This document shows positions 13,286-24,735 of a stretch of DNA of 64,000 nt, piece after piece. This DNA is from Toxonevra muliebris (lineage: Eukaryota > Arthropoda > Insecta > Diptera > Pallopteridae): the NCBI GenBank assembly GCA_963691655.1, contig OY829328.1, forward strand, positions 76,264,400 to 76,328,399, written 5' to 3'. Below the pieces are notes generated by a model. That model saw nothing but the letters and a program-made list of their open reading frames with translations. It searched no databases and had not been told where the DNA came from. The first letter of the stretch is position 1. Each line of letters opens with the position of its first letter. The position numbers and the translations under genes were made by a program.

Positions 13286-14590
13286 GTGGTCAGTTTGTTA
13301 AACTTTAAGGAAAAAGATTTGGAAATCCCTTGATAAGTAAAGTGAGCTCGACAACTCGTGCTTTAAAATATCATAAACTGGCAACTGGCAAAAAATGGCT
13401 TAGGATTTTTCTCTAGAGTTATCAATATATACAATGATAAATTCAATATTGAAAAATATAATAATTGATGTTAGAATAATTAAAAGCTTTCTTTTATTTC
13501 ATTACTATAAAAAATTTGTGATGTTCAGGAACAATTTAATATAGAATCGAATTTAACTCAGGTTCAGGTTTTCGGTACAAATGTTCTACTTTTATTATCA
13601 CAATTATATTTATTTTTTACTTTCCTACTATACTTATGCTTTAACCCTCTGCCGTCTGAATGTACTTAGAAGTACCATTACCATTATTGGCATATAAAAT
13701 CTTTAATAAAATTATTTGTATGATTAATACAAATAAAGTGTTATTACTGTTTATTTCTTAATTTTCAATTCTCTTTGACCTAAAGAATTTAGGTGTAACA
13801 GATATAACTAATATCCTTGTATATCACTTCGGGTTTCGGTCCACGAGGGGTTAAGGAAGAAAAAAGAAAATCCATTGTTATAATGAAATGTTTCTGAATT
13901 TTGGGAAAATGCAAAAAAAAAAAAAAAAAAAAAAAAATAGTTAAAATGAGCCTTGATTTATCTATTGGCTTTAAATTACTAAACTTACTACTGATGATTT
14001 CAGTTGCGCAAATTTGAATTGTTTCAAGGAGGAGTAATAAATAAGTGATTGCTTTTTTTTTTAACAAAAATATCTTCAAAATTAAATAAAATATTTTCAA
14101 AGAAGAGCGACATAATAAAAAAAGAGAGTACAAAAGAAGAGAGTAAAAAAAAAAATTAACATGAAAAGAGTAAGGTTGGTAACCCTAATACGAAGTCAAT
14201 TGTATTATTGACTCGGACTACTGTTTCATAGAATTTAACGGTTTCGACTTTACGTTGAAGATAAAATTGCTCAAACTTTGCAGCCTTGTTTTTTTTTTTC
14301 TTTTTTTTTTTTTTTGTGCTAAGCATCATTTTTCAATTGTTGCTGAAATGTTGTCTTCAAATGCATTTCAGTATAGAATGCAAAATCTATGCAAAAAAAA
14401 ACAATCTCTTATTCAATAAGAATAAAAAAAAAGTACTTCCCTCGCCGTCTCTTGTTGCAGTAGTCGTCGTCACCATCCTCCTCCAACAACAACAAACAAG
14501 CAACATTTTGATATTTAACTAAATTTCGCTGCTAACTTCATATTTTTTTTTATATGTATGATAATTTATTCTCATTTCATTTCTTTGCAG

Positions 14591-15157
14591 AAACTCACAC
14601 TTGAACTAAACAACAACACACGAAAACACTGATCACACCAACGACGACAACGACGAAATCTACGAAGAGTGTGGGAATAGTGAAAGAGCGCAGAAAAAGA
14701 GCGGAAAAGTACAACAAGAGCAAGCAAAAGGTATTTGCAATTCCAATTGTTGTTGAAGTAGGCGAAAGACGAAAGATTTAATATACAAGACAGAAAAAGA
14801 AGAAAAAAAAAAAAACATCAAAAACAAACAACACACAGCGACGACTACGACGAGTTTGAGTGAGTGGTTTTGTCTTGACCCATATTGGACCATTTCAAAT
14901 AAAAAAAAAAAAGAAATAACAATATACAGAAAAGAAAAAATAACTTTGAAAATTTTGTTACTTCTCTACTGCTGCTACATTTTGGAAATTCCACTACTAA
15001 CTATTTTTTGTACCTATACGCCAAACACCATACTACCAAAGGTGACGAGATTTGTTTTGTAATAATAACAAAATAATAAACAACTTCAATTTTCATCTTC
15101 TGCTGCTACTGTTGCACTTGATACATTTTCAAAGACAAACAAAAAAAAGCCATTTTA
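14591..15157 (+). other. lolal: 5' UTR exon segment of lolal
   Basis: A pyrimidine-rich tract ending TTCTTTGCAG at 14581-14590 makes a convincing splice acceptor. What follows is purine-rich leader-type sequence that runs without an obvious intron into the start codon at 15158. Several short upstream ATG frames occur in it. The acceptor is seen in sequence; continuity with the coding exon is inferred. Confidence 0.5.
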
Positions 15158-18100
15158 ATGATGTCGTCCGATCAACAGTTCTTTCTCAAATGGAACGATT
15201 TCCAAACGAATATGGTGACCTCCTTCAGACACCTAAGGGATGAAAAAAGTTTCACAGATGTAAGTACGAACTTAATATTCTAAACTAATAAAACATCAAT
15301 AAAACATTTGAAAGTGCATTCGAAAGTGTAGAAGGTTGAATTTTAATGTTTTCTTGGTATTATTAGATTTCAACTAAATGTCTTTTTTTAATTGCCATGT
15401 AGTTTTTAACAAAAGATTTAGGAAAACTACTACCACTATTACTATTATTATTGTTACATACATTTATACATAAATTCATATATATGTATGTTTGTATGTA
15501 TATATGTATATTTTTCTTCTATTGCTTGTTCTTTTTTCTTCTACATTAATCATGAAGTTTGTTTGTAGGATTTGAAACATATTTTCGCAGGTAGTCTCTT
15601 TTACTAACAATAATGATTAATTTCATCTTTGTATGTGTGTATGTAATTGTTTTTGTTTTCTTTATATTTTGTTTTTGCTTTTACTCACCATATAGTGATT
15701 TGCTCATAAGAACCTTACCTTTTTTTTTCTTCATCATCGTGTCATTGAGCATGAGTTTCTCTTTTTTTTTATTATTATTTTTGTTTTTGTTGCTATTTAA
15801 TGTTAAATGCGAACTTATTTATATTGTTATTGTTGTTAGTAGTTTAAATACAGAACTAATGTTGCCACATTATTTATTTGGAATCACCAATTCTTTGTAA
15901 TACACACAGCACATTCGTGTGTTCAATTGTAAATTTATTATATCAATATTAGTAATAAAAACAGAGAGTTAATTGTAAAACATTCAGAAAGCCATTAATT
16001 TCAACGTGGGCAATATGAAAACTGGATTAATTTTCTGGAAAATTTTAGATTTGCCCTTTCTATAACTTTCTTCTTATCTTCAATCAAAGGGATAAGCATT
16101 TTAGATTGCTTTAAATTTTATTTTGACTTTTAATGTTTAATTTTTCAACTATCGAATTAGCGAGACTAGTCTCATGCGATTCGTTAAAATATGGGGAAGA
16201 GGGGAGAAACGACTAGGGAATGGGACAAAATTTCTCAGGCAGCATTGTGATAATACTTTTTGGCGTTTCTTTTTTTACATTTACGTAATTCAATATTTTT
16301 CATCAATAGCGATGAAAACGCAAAATAACAAAAGTTTCATGCAACTAGTCGCATTGTGTAAGAGCTACATGAAGCTTCAAAAGAAAATGTAAAAAAATCT
16401 CATAAGACTATTCTCACCATCTAAGAGCAGACAAACCGAAAAAAGCATCTCTGTGTGGTTTACATAGTGAAGAGCAGAGAACTGAAAATAATACAGAGAG
16501 TGTAGTTTTCTTTCTCTTTGTTTGCCGCTCCATTATGTTCTTTGGTTATGTCAGCATTTACACGATGAGACTTGGCTCATGAAACTCTCAAAAGTTTAGG
16601 AAAGAGAAGAGAAACGACAGGGGGACATGAAACTTCAAAAGGGGATGTCAAAAAGATTCATGACCTTGTCTCACAGTCTAAATGCAGACAAACTTCACTC
16701 CAAACCTACTCTAGTGACATCTTGCATCAGAAGTTTCAAAAAGGTACCAAGCTATTCCAAAAAATCCCGCTACCTTTCTACATAACATATGAAGGTGTTG
16801 GAAATATTTGAGAGTTTCTTCCTCTTCGATGTTATTCGATTTCACAGCAACTTTCGATGTAGCTTTTCCAATTAGAGCGGATTAAATGTGCAATCGGATG
16901 GGGAGAGGCTTTGACGACGAAATCTTATACCGATGGATTTAAAATGAATTTTAGATTCTGTGCAGGGATTATAACTCAAACTCTCCAAATCCTTACACGT
17001 ACTTAGCTTAGTATATTTCAATCTGAACTATTAGCGATAGAAAAAAGCAGGACTCTCCTAAATAGTTTTGCTGAGATCATTCTGTCTGATAGCTTTCAGT
17101 CCAGAAACAAATTTGTGGGGATTTCCAACTCTATTTAAAAAATCCGAGCAGATAGAGAAATCTTTTCGCAGAAAGGAATAGGCGTAAAAAATCTCTTGTC
17201 TTAACCTTAGTACTAATATCTCACTATTATTCCGTTAAAGAACGACTCACTTTGTTCTCATTTATAATATAAAATTAACATAGACTGATCCGTCGCACTG
17301 AAACTGGTTGAGAGGAAAAATGCATGGCAGAATTAAGACTGGTGGTAGCAGCATTACAACAAGACAACAACAACCCACTGCTTTGTTGTCATAAACACCC
17401 AAAAATTTAAAAAATACAAGAACAAATGCAAGGAAACCAACACGTAAACAAAAATTTTGACAGTTCTGAGTCTCCTCATAGAAAATAAATTAAAAAAGAG
17501 TAGACAGAGTTGACGCTGTTATCACCATGTTAAATACGCCTTGGAGAGAAGAGCACGAGTTTACGGCACTCTCGGCCCGCGAAAAAACGAGTAGTGACGA
17601 TGGATTGACACATACACATAGAAAAAATAAAACAGCACAATCTACTAACACAACTAAACGTGAGAGTGCATTTCTCAAAAGAACGAACAAAGTTTTTAGC
17701 TCGTTTGATATTTCTAGCTGTGAAGTTTTTGCAATAAAGGAACTCTTTCTATAACAATTTAAGTTTTAAATAGCTTTTTTTCGCTTGCTCATTTATGCTG
17801 GTTTCGGTTGCAAGGTACGCAGGAGAAGAGTACTGAAATGAAGAGAGCGAAAGCCAAATCTTTAAATTAGACACGACTTCAATTGTTTTTTAACAAAGTT
17901 TATTATTTTATTGCATTTACTTATTTTAATAAATGAATTAGGAAGAAACGCAATTTTTTTTTTGAAGGGGTTTCCACAAGGACGTGGTATAGAATCCCCA
18001 CCAGAGCACATGATCTATTTATGCATGAAATTTATTAAAGCAATCAAACAACTTCAGACAGCTCAAAATTCTCCTCTCGACTTTCTAAGAAAAATCCCTT

Positions 18101-18735
18101 TATTCTATTTTTTCACGCGTTATAATTTTTTAGACTTTTTATTTATCTTTTAATATGTTTTAAATTTATTTATGCATTAATTTATATACCTATGTTCTTA
18201 TCTAAATATTTTGCTTTATTAATTATATTAGACAATTAATTTCGCCATTTATTTCTATATATTTAACTAATATTATGACACTACACGTCATTGGTACACC
18301 TGTCTTTTTCAGCCCATCCATCTGAAAATCCATTTTCACTTTTTAAACTCTCATACTAATTTAATTTCCAATTTAATTTTTCAGGTAACACTTGCCTGTG
18401 AAGGACAAACGTGTAAAGCACACAAAATGGTACTCTCCGCTTGCAGTCCCTACTTCAAGGCACTGTTAGAGGTAAAATAAATAACTTCTTATATACCTGT
18501 TGTTACTATTTAATAAAATTTTTCGTTTTTACTATCGCAGGAGAATCCATCAAAACATCCAATTATCATACTGAAAGATGTCTCATATATACACCTACAA
18601 GCTATACTGGAATTTATGTATGCCGGCGAAGTGAATGTATCGCAAGAGCAACTGCCAGCATTCTTAAAAACTGCTGATCGCTTAAAAGTGAAAGGGCTCG
18701 CAGAGACACCAAGTTCAATAAAGCGAGAAGGTTGA
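15158..18735 (+). CDS. lolal: Lola-like (Batman), BTB-only chromatin protein
   Basis: Complete gene for the 127-residue BTB protein Lolal/Batman. Exons 15158-15259, 18385-18471 and 18541-18735 join in phase 0 at GT-AG introns of 3125 and 69 nt. The length equals that of the Drosophila protein as I remember it. It starts [14 protein letters not shown]; the second ATG is adjacent, so one of two starts is used. The BTB fold covers nearly the whole chain: LKWNDF at the N-end, [33 protein letters not shown] and the C-terminal [15 protein letters not shown]. The chain stops at SSIKREG with no zinc finger. In flies it partners GAGA factor and acts in Polycomb/trithorax regulation through BTB multimerisation (family knowledge). 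Both coding introns fall inside the BTB domain. Identity is very secure. Confidence 0.97.
16163..16680 (+). repeat. Local duplication of a dispersed repeat
   Basis: Two related segments, 16163-16420 and 16565-16680, share GAGACT-CTCATG, GAGAAACGAC followed by a G run, and an A-rich stretch with CTCAT. A third relative is at 38.10-38.22 kb (CATGCAACTG, AGAGAAACGGCAGGGG, AAACTTCAAAA, ATGTCAAAAA). The weak open frames inside are not conserved between copies. Confidence 0.55.
16900..17150 (+). mobile_element. Decayed LINE RNase H fragment
   Basis: Conceptual translation gives YTDGFKM near 16925-16950, then AGIITQ, then [10 protein letters not shown] near 17020-17050 and ILSDSFQS near 17080-17105. 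These correspond to the RNase H blocks of Jockey/I-type non-LTR elements (YTDGSK, GAG, AELLAI, SDS). A stop codon interrupts it and no other element domain is intact. Confidence 0.6.
17238..17698 (+). repeat. Dispersed repeat, copy 2 of 3
   Basis: Aligns along its length with 12632-13071 in the same orientation (GCAGCATTACAACAAGACAA, CACCATGTTAAATACGCC, GGATTGACACATACACATAG). Relative to copy 1 it has a short insertion around 17450-17480. Both copies lie in lolal introns, about 4.6 kb apart. Confidence 0.8.
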
Positions 18736-20200
18736 TGGTGGTAAAAAAATAAAACAAACACTAAATAAAAAAACAAAGAAATATATAATTAATAATAGTA
18801 ATTATAAAGAAAGAAACAAAAAAAAAAAAACATAAAACTCTAACAAAACAAATAAAATACAGAGCGTTAAGTAAGCGTTACTTTTAATTGCTAATTATTA
18901 TAAATGATAATAATATTTAAAACAAAACAAAAAACAACTAAAAATGCTAAATTTACTTATTATTATTATATTCATTAAAACAAACAAGGACTCTATTTAT
19001 AAAACACAAATCGACATCATTTTCGAAAGAAAACAAAAAAAAATATTACACTAAATTTCTTGTCTACTTATCCTTTTTTTTTATAAATTTTCCTGGAAAG
19101 AATATTTTTTCTTGACTATACTTATTAGTTTTCAAATACAAGCATATGTATATTTATTTTAATATAATACTATATATATATTTTTCTATTACACACACGA
19201 GTATAGTACATGCATACATACATAGCTATTGACACAATTTACTTTAATAAAAAAAGAAGAAAAAACTAACACGCTAATGATGGAAAGTGAAATGTATTCA
19301 GAATATACAGATTTATTATTAAAATATCAATTCGTATAAAAGAATCAGAAGCAGAAACAGCAGCAGCATATAGACAACTTGAGAGCGAACTTACTTCATT
19401 AATTATTATTAACAACATTCTACACTTATTACACTATCGCTTTTTGTTTAGCAACCTACAACTATTAAGAGCAAATAAATTAATACCACAGCATAGCTAA
19501 TAATCATTCGATTTGATGCATCCTTCCCCCTCTTCACTCTTAAAAGCAGCAGGAATGCTATAAATGTAATTGTTTTTCTTTTTGTGTGTTGCTTTTTTGG
19601 TTCTTTAATAATATAGAATAATGTGAGTTTTATAGAGAGTGTAAAATAATTAAAAAACAAAATAAAAAAAAGCTAAATAAAATGTGTGTGTGTATAAAAA
19701 AATAAAAATATTGAAACAATGTGTTTAGTGCTGGAATTTATATGCAACGTTTTTTTGATTTTTTTTCTTGCCGTTGCAATTAATTAAATACAATGTAGTA
19801 GTTCCGCTTCTTCACTCCACTTGTTCCCCACGCCGCCGTGTATAAGTCCAACAACAACAAAAAAAAAAATACTAAATCAAATAGATTAAAAAGAAAGATT
19901 TTCGAATTTGAATTGAAATTGCGTATTTGTATGTAATGACAAAACAAAACAAAAAAATTAAAAGAAGATTAATTATTTAAATGAGTAGAAACCACTTTCA
20001 ATTTATAGAATTTTTTTTTTTTTGTGTTAATTAAGAAATTATTATTGTAACTTTTGTAAAATATTTGCTGTTTTTTTTAGATATTTTCTTCATTTAATTA
20101 ATTATTATTTAATTAACAGTTTTAAAACTATTTTATAACTTGTATTTACTTTATTTCAATAAGCCTTAAATAAACAAAACAAGAAACAAAATAAAAATAG
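18736..20200 (+). other. lolal: Probable 3' UTR of lolal
   Basis: After the lolal stop the sequence is extremely A/T-rich with many AAATAAA-type signals (for example near 18766, 18848 and 20168), so the polyadenylation site cannot be chosen. No gene seen. The frames at 18510-18776 and 19448-19660 (minus) are AT-biased noise. Confidence 0.45.
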
Positions 20201-21829
20201 CTTACTTTGCAATTAGCATTAAGTTATTAGGTTTTTTTTTTATTTTAATTTAAATCAAATAATCAGATATTAAAATCATTTTATTTTTTCTCCATACACA
20301 CTACTTTTTTATAACAATTTTCATTACAAAAATATACATAAAATAAAACTCCAAACAAAGTTAAAAAAAACAACAACCATACATAGAATTGCCGCTATTT
20401 AAAATGTGAGGAAACATACTATAAGTTTATATATTTAAAACTAAAACAGAAAAAATATTTTAAATTATATGATAACTTGAATACTATTATATAATTATAT
20501 ATATACATATATATATATACATGTGAAAAATAGATTTAAATAATGGAAAATAAAAACAAACAAGAAACTCCAATCAATTGTATTTATTTTAGTGGTTCTA
20601 AATATCTGGACCTTTACAAATTCGAATATCAGAGACAGATGTGCGATTAGAACTATGGTATCCTGATTCTGAATTTTCTGGTTGCCTAATACAAGTTCCG
20701 AACTATCCGCATCCCGAATACAAAAGCCGAATTTTCTGGATCCCTGGTACAAAATCCGAATTATCTGTATGACATAATGAAACTGTCTAGTTTTTCGGAT
20801 CCGATTCACATGCTATTGACAAAAGCGAACATTATTTCAATACTTCAATACTTTCACGAAATCTGGCAGAAGATTTCCATTTTCTATTGTGAATGGAATA
20901 AGAAAAAAAAAACTTTGTATGTGGCATAACACATGTTGGAAATTAATATTTTCAATACTAAGTATTCAATTTTATTTACATTTAAATATTTTTTACTGAA
21001 TTAGTGCAATGATGTAGAAGAGCTAAAGAGAGAAGCTAAACTTCGAACTTGTAAGAGATAAAGGGGGGTGACAATATAGAAAATCAATACAGACGTTTAT
21101 AATTTAAAATTAAAAGTTTTTATTCAGTGCTATTGTGCTCAAGATTTTTTTAACACGAAATTCAATCAGTATCGACCCTGTGTTTTTCTTTATAAAAATC
21201 ATTTAAAACCACAAAATCGACCTCTGTGTACATGGACTCCCTTTTCATAGTTCAGATCACATATGTTAAATTTAAACGCAGACATATCGTTACTTACATT
21301 TGAATTCAAAGATTTGTCACTCGTTATGGTCCATACACATTGACAACAGCAGCTACACGAACACACGACTACGAAAATCTGTCGGCTACAACTGTCGCCT
21401 TGTAGTCAGCTACTAAACACAATGGAAGCGGCACCAACTGCAGCAAACACAGCCAAAACAACAAAGGCAAACTCTCTTCTTCCTCTGTCGCTTCTCAAAT
21501 TAGAAATAGATTTAAAATTGGCTACAGCCACAATTGTGATCGGTGGTCATGTGGTAATGTCGTCGCCAAAATAATAATTTCCATAAGAACATGTGTTTTT
21601 TATAATTTGAGAGATGTAGTCGTGTAGCTGCCGTCGTTAATGTGTATGGTGCATTAGACATGATCATTAGTCATTTGTATACTATTGACATGTAAGCGTC
21701 AAAATGCAATGCACCTCATCTGTTCTTTGTTCCCCACTCCTCCCTCACAATACCGTTTAACCAAAAAAAAAAAAAGAAAAGAGAATTTGTTATTGCGTGC
21801 TCGTAAACGCAAGACCGTCAGCTCTCCCT
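20201..21829. other. AT-rich spacer
   Basis: No gene supported. The 104-codon minus frame at 20495-20809 is built partly from an AT microsatellite and repeated ATTCGGA/CCGAATT words, and looks like noise. A (CA)-rich, slightly GC-richer tract at 21330-21660 (ACGACTACG, GTCGTGTAGCTGCCGTCGTT) is weakly self-complementary and may be a decayed foldback element. Confidence 0.35.
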
Positions 21830-22020
21830 TTTTAATTTTTTTTAAATGAAGAGAGATTCAAAATCTTTGTTTTTTTTTGTTTGCTCTCCATGCATTTGTT
21901 CTTGTATTTTTGATATTTTTGGGTCTTTATTAGCAACCAAGCAGTGTGTTGTTATTGTTTTGTTGTACTTGTTGTAATGCTGCTACCACTTGGTGTAATT
22001 CTACCATGCATATAGTTAAT
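21830..22020 (-). repeat. Dispersed repeat, copy 3 of 3 (inverted)
   Basis: The reverse complement contains TGGTAGCAGCATTACAACAA, CAATAACAACACACTGCTTG, AATACAAGAACAAATGCATG and GGAGAGC, following the order seen in the two copies inside lolal introns. It is shorter and more diverged. Confidence 0.65.
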
Positions 22021-22089
22021 TTATTACAAAGAGGAGACAAAAACGGCTTCATTTAACATCATACGCATATAAGATAGCCTTTCCATATA

Positions 22090-22290
22090 CCGATTCTATG
22101 TTTGTTGGCGAAGGGGGGGCGAAAGTGAACGAGTCCAAATCGGCTGTATCAACGTTTTTGACATTTGCTTTTTAAAAATGTTGCTTCTCTATTCCACTCA
22201 TGTTAAACTAATAACAAGGATACAATAGAAATACAAAATCAAGCGATCGAAATCGTTGTGTATAAAAGCTGTCGTAGACGTCAAACTAGA
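22090..22290 (+). repeat. Dispersed repeat shared with 32.54-32.75 kb
   Basis: The segment shares, in order, TTGGCGA, GAACGAGTC, AAATCGGCTGTA, TTTTTGAC, TTCCACT, AATAGAAATAC and ATCGTTGTGTATAAAAGCTG with 32545-32735. The TATAAAAG near the 3' end could be a promoter-like TATA box belonging to an element's end. No ORF is conserved. Family unknown. Confidence 0.7.
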
Positions 22291-22342
22291 AAATGCATGG
22301 CCTCGCAGTAGAGAATTAATGCTAACTACTATAATCTGGCAT

Positions 22343-22655
22343 AGGTTAGGTTAGGTTGGAGTGGCTGTCGAGAGGCACAATTAAGCCTGAACGGCCCATT
22401 GTGATACCACATAGTTGGACCTACAGTTTAACGCCGATTCCGAACGGCGGTGTGGCAATTTTTTATCGGCTTGGTGGTTTTGCCATTACCAAGCAATGTG
22501 TGTACCTGTACACTATCTTATAATTCTCATACACTTCATATTGATAGTGAATATAAGAAAGTAATGAAAATTAACCACCAGACGAAGACGGGAATCGAAC
22601 CCGAACCTCCCAGATGAAAGTCTAGTGCACTATCCACTAGGCTATCGAAGTCGTC
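22343..22655 (-). mobile_element. tRNA-derived SINE with target-site duplication
   Basis: Reverse-strand copy of the SINE at 39645-39955. Read on the minus strand it starts at the tRNA-like head near 22655 with A box TAGCCTAGTGG and B box GGTTCGATTCC, has a roughly 230-bp tRNA-unrelated body, and ends in a CCAACCTAACCTAA-type tail. It is flanked by ATAATCTGGCAT (22331-22342) and ATAAATCTGGCAT (22656-22668), a 12-13 bp target-site duplication, so insertion by target-primed reverse transcription is well supported. The head resembles tRNA-Glu (CTTTCA in the anticodon loop). Confidence 0.9.
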
Positions 22656-22969
22656 ATAAATCTGGCATGCTGGCAATAAATAATTTTTTCCGACGAAAAA
22701 CTCTGTATTGTGCAGATTGTTGGCAATATTTTATAAGGGGATTCTCAGTTACTCAAATTCGTCTTCAATTAAGGTCTGGCGCGCCATATCTAGGAAGGTA
22801 AACTTGCAGCTAGTTTTCATTGATGGAAGTCATTGCAAATTACTGCTAGAAAGAAATCTTGCAGAAGAAGCATCTGAAACACGGTATCAAGTCAAAGTAC
22901 GAGTGAGTTTTAAGTTTTTTTTAGGTCAAATTTCTTTAGCGGGGCTTTGAATTGAAAATTTTGTAAAAT

Positions 22970-23822
22970 AAATCGCGTTTTCGTTGCACTCATACGAAAC
23001 TAATAAAAAACGAAGTTCTGCAGTTGTTAGTGTTTAGCGAACGAGGACATATGGAGTCGGCTACATATATCAAGCAGAGAGTCGACTTCTCGCAGTTTTA
23101 TCTCATGTGCTTTACAGAGAGAGCTTGATTCCATATAACTTAACTTTCTGTCATGTGTACTACTAAATACATGTACTAAGTCGTGATTGTACCGATAAGT
23201 GTAGAGAGTATCAACAGAAAAAAGCTTCAGAAAATAGAAAGAGGAAGAGTGCAAAAACTTCAACAACAACGGTCACATGAAAAATCACGCTTTCGTTGCA
23301 CTCATACAAAACCAGTAAGAAACGAAGTTATGCAGTTGTTATTCGGATACATATAATCAAGCAGAGAGTCGACTTCTCGCAGTTTTATCTTATGTGCTTT
23401 AGTGAGAGAACCGACATAGATATTTCTACTTGTTTGCATATCGTCGTCGTTCAAGCAGAAATCATTAAGTCCAAATTAGTTTTTTTTAATTAAATCCGTA
23501 TTAATTAGCTTGTACAATTCGAAAGACTTAATAAATTCGATTTCTGATGATGCAGTTAAAACTAATACTTATGTGTGTATTAATCTATTAACTTTATAAG
23601 TTTTGCTAGTGCTTGCAGCGTATCATGCACTGCATAAACTAACTTCATCTCAGAAATTAAAAAAATGGGCTTCTGCCAGAACGACGACGATATGTCTGAA
23701 CTTTCCTCTATGTTATCTACATGTACTACGTCATGTTTCTGCCGATAAGGGTGGAGAGAGTATCAACAGAAACAAAGCAACACAAAATAGAAAGAAGTAA
23801 AGTGCAAAAACTTCAACAGAAT
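22970..23822 (+). repeat. Two-copy imperfect tandem repeat
   Basis: Copy 1 (about 22970-23272) and copy 2 (about 23281-23822) share their ends: TTTCGTTGCACTCATAC, AAGCAGAGAGTCGACTTCTC and GCAGTTTTATCT at the start, and GTACTA-GTC, GAGAGTATCAACAGAAA and GTGCAAAAACTTCAACA at the end. Copy 2 carries about 230 extra central bases. No coding capacity is conserved between copies. Confidence 0.75.
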
Positions 23823-24275
23823 GTGTTATAAATGATTTCATCTTCTAGTTTGGAACTTTTATGTTATGTTTAAATGAAACAATTATCTTTGATTTAAAAT
23901 AATCTTTATTATAAAATGTTTCATACATAATTATAATAATAATAATAATGAATTTAAATAACAAAATGATAAACATTTGAGGACTCATCTCTCTAATATA
24001 TAATACGATGTTGTAATGCATAAATGAATGTGGTTAGCAAATATTTCTTACAGAAGCTACACAATTCAACAAACAATTCCTAATGCGAGCAGTAGTAAAA
24101 CTATTTGAATGAGTGAGTAATAAACAATAATAGGAAAACAATAATATGCAATAGTAATAATAAGAGGGAGGCATAGGCATAAAATTGCATATAAAATACA
24201 TTTAATCAAATTACTAAACAATTTATACAGTAAATAATTCACAATACATACAAGTATTAGGTATAGATAGGATAT
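23823..24275. other. AT-rich spacer 3' of adipose
   Basis: Low-complexity AAT/TTA sequence. Part may be adipose 3' UTR. No gene seen. Confidence 0.4.
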
Positions 24276-24430
24276 AGTTGAATTCACTAGCGGATTGAAA
24301 GATTGAGGTTAATTTTTTTCTTCCCTTTTAAAAATGGTTTCAGTTCATGAGCAACGATTAGCTATTCATCGTGAAGAACGGCGGGATTTTATCCCCAAAA
24401 CCCGTTCTAATATCCGCTAGTAGTTGAATT
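24276..24430. mobile_element. Short TIR element (MITE) with target-site duplication
   Basis: Terminal inverted repeats ACTAGCGGAT (24286-24295) and ATCCGCTAGT (24412-24421) bound about 136 bp. They are flanked by AGTTGAATT at 24276-24284 and 24422-24430, a likely 9-bp duplication (one unmatched base on the left). The interior is non-coding. Only one copy is seen here, so the family is unassigned. Confidence 0.6.
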
Positions 24431-24735
24431 TATTTATTAATGAAGTTTTGATTTTTAGTCTACATGTTTAGAATTAGAATTTTCATGAAATAGAGAAAAA
24501 TAAATGGAAAAATTAAAACTAAAATCTATAACGCCTTCGCTTTCCAAAAACTTCATCATCATCGTCAGAACAGATTATATATTTATATTTATACTAACAT
24601 TTCTTCCAAAATTTGAATATAAACTAGAATTTATTTTCAACGCCTTCGCCTTCGTGTACATCACCACATATCCACTTCCTCCAACAGACACGACACAGCA
24701 CCATAAAACACCATTATCATCACTGTCGCATCATA

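Larger units (their letters stand above)
5563..14590 (+). other. Presumed large leader intron of lolal
   Basis: About 9 kb without a supportable gene. Contents: long A and T runs, a (GTT)n(GCT)n microsatellite near 8730-8760, and several dispersed repeats listed separately (11.94-12.12 kb, 12.63-13.19 kb and the MITE end at 13.26 kb). The open frames here (for example 9075-9419, 114 codons) are low-complexity or AT-biased and match nothing I recognise. Intron status depends on the inferred leader exon. Confidence 0.35.
15260..18384 (+). other. lolal intron 2 with dispersed repeats
   Basis: A 3.1-kb intron splitting the BTB domain between FTD and VTLAC. It starts GTAAGT and ends TTTTTCAG. It holds three repeat insertions listed separately (16.16-16.68 kb, 16.9-17.15 kb and 17.24-17.70 kb). 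The rest is AT-rich with T runs. No gene seen. Confidence 0.8.
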
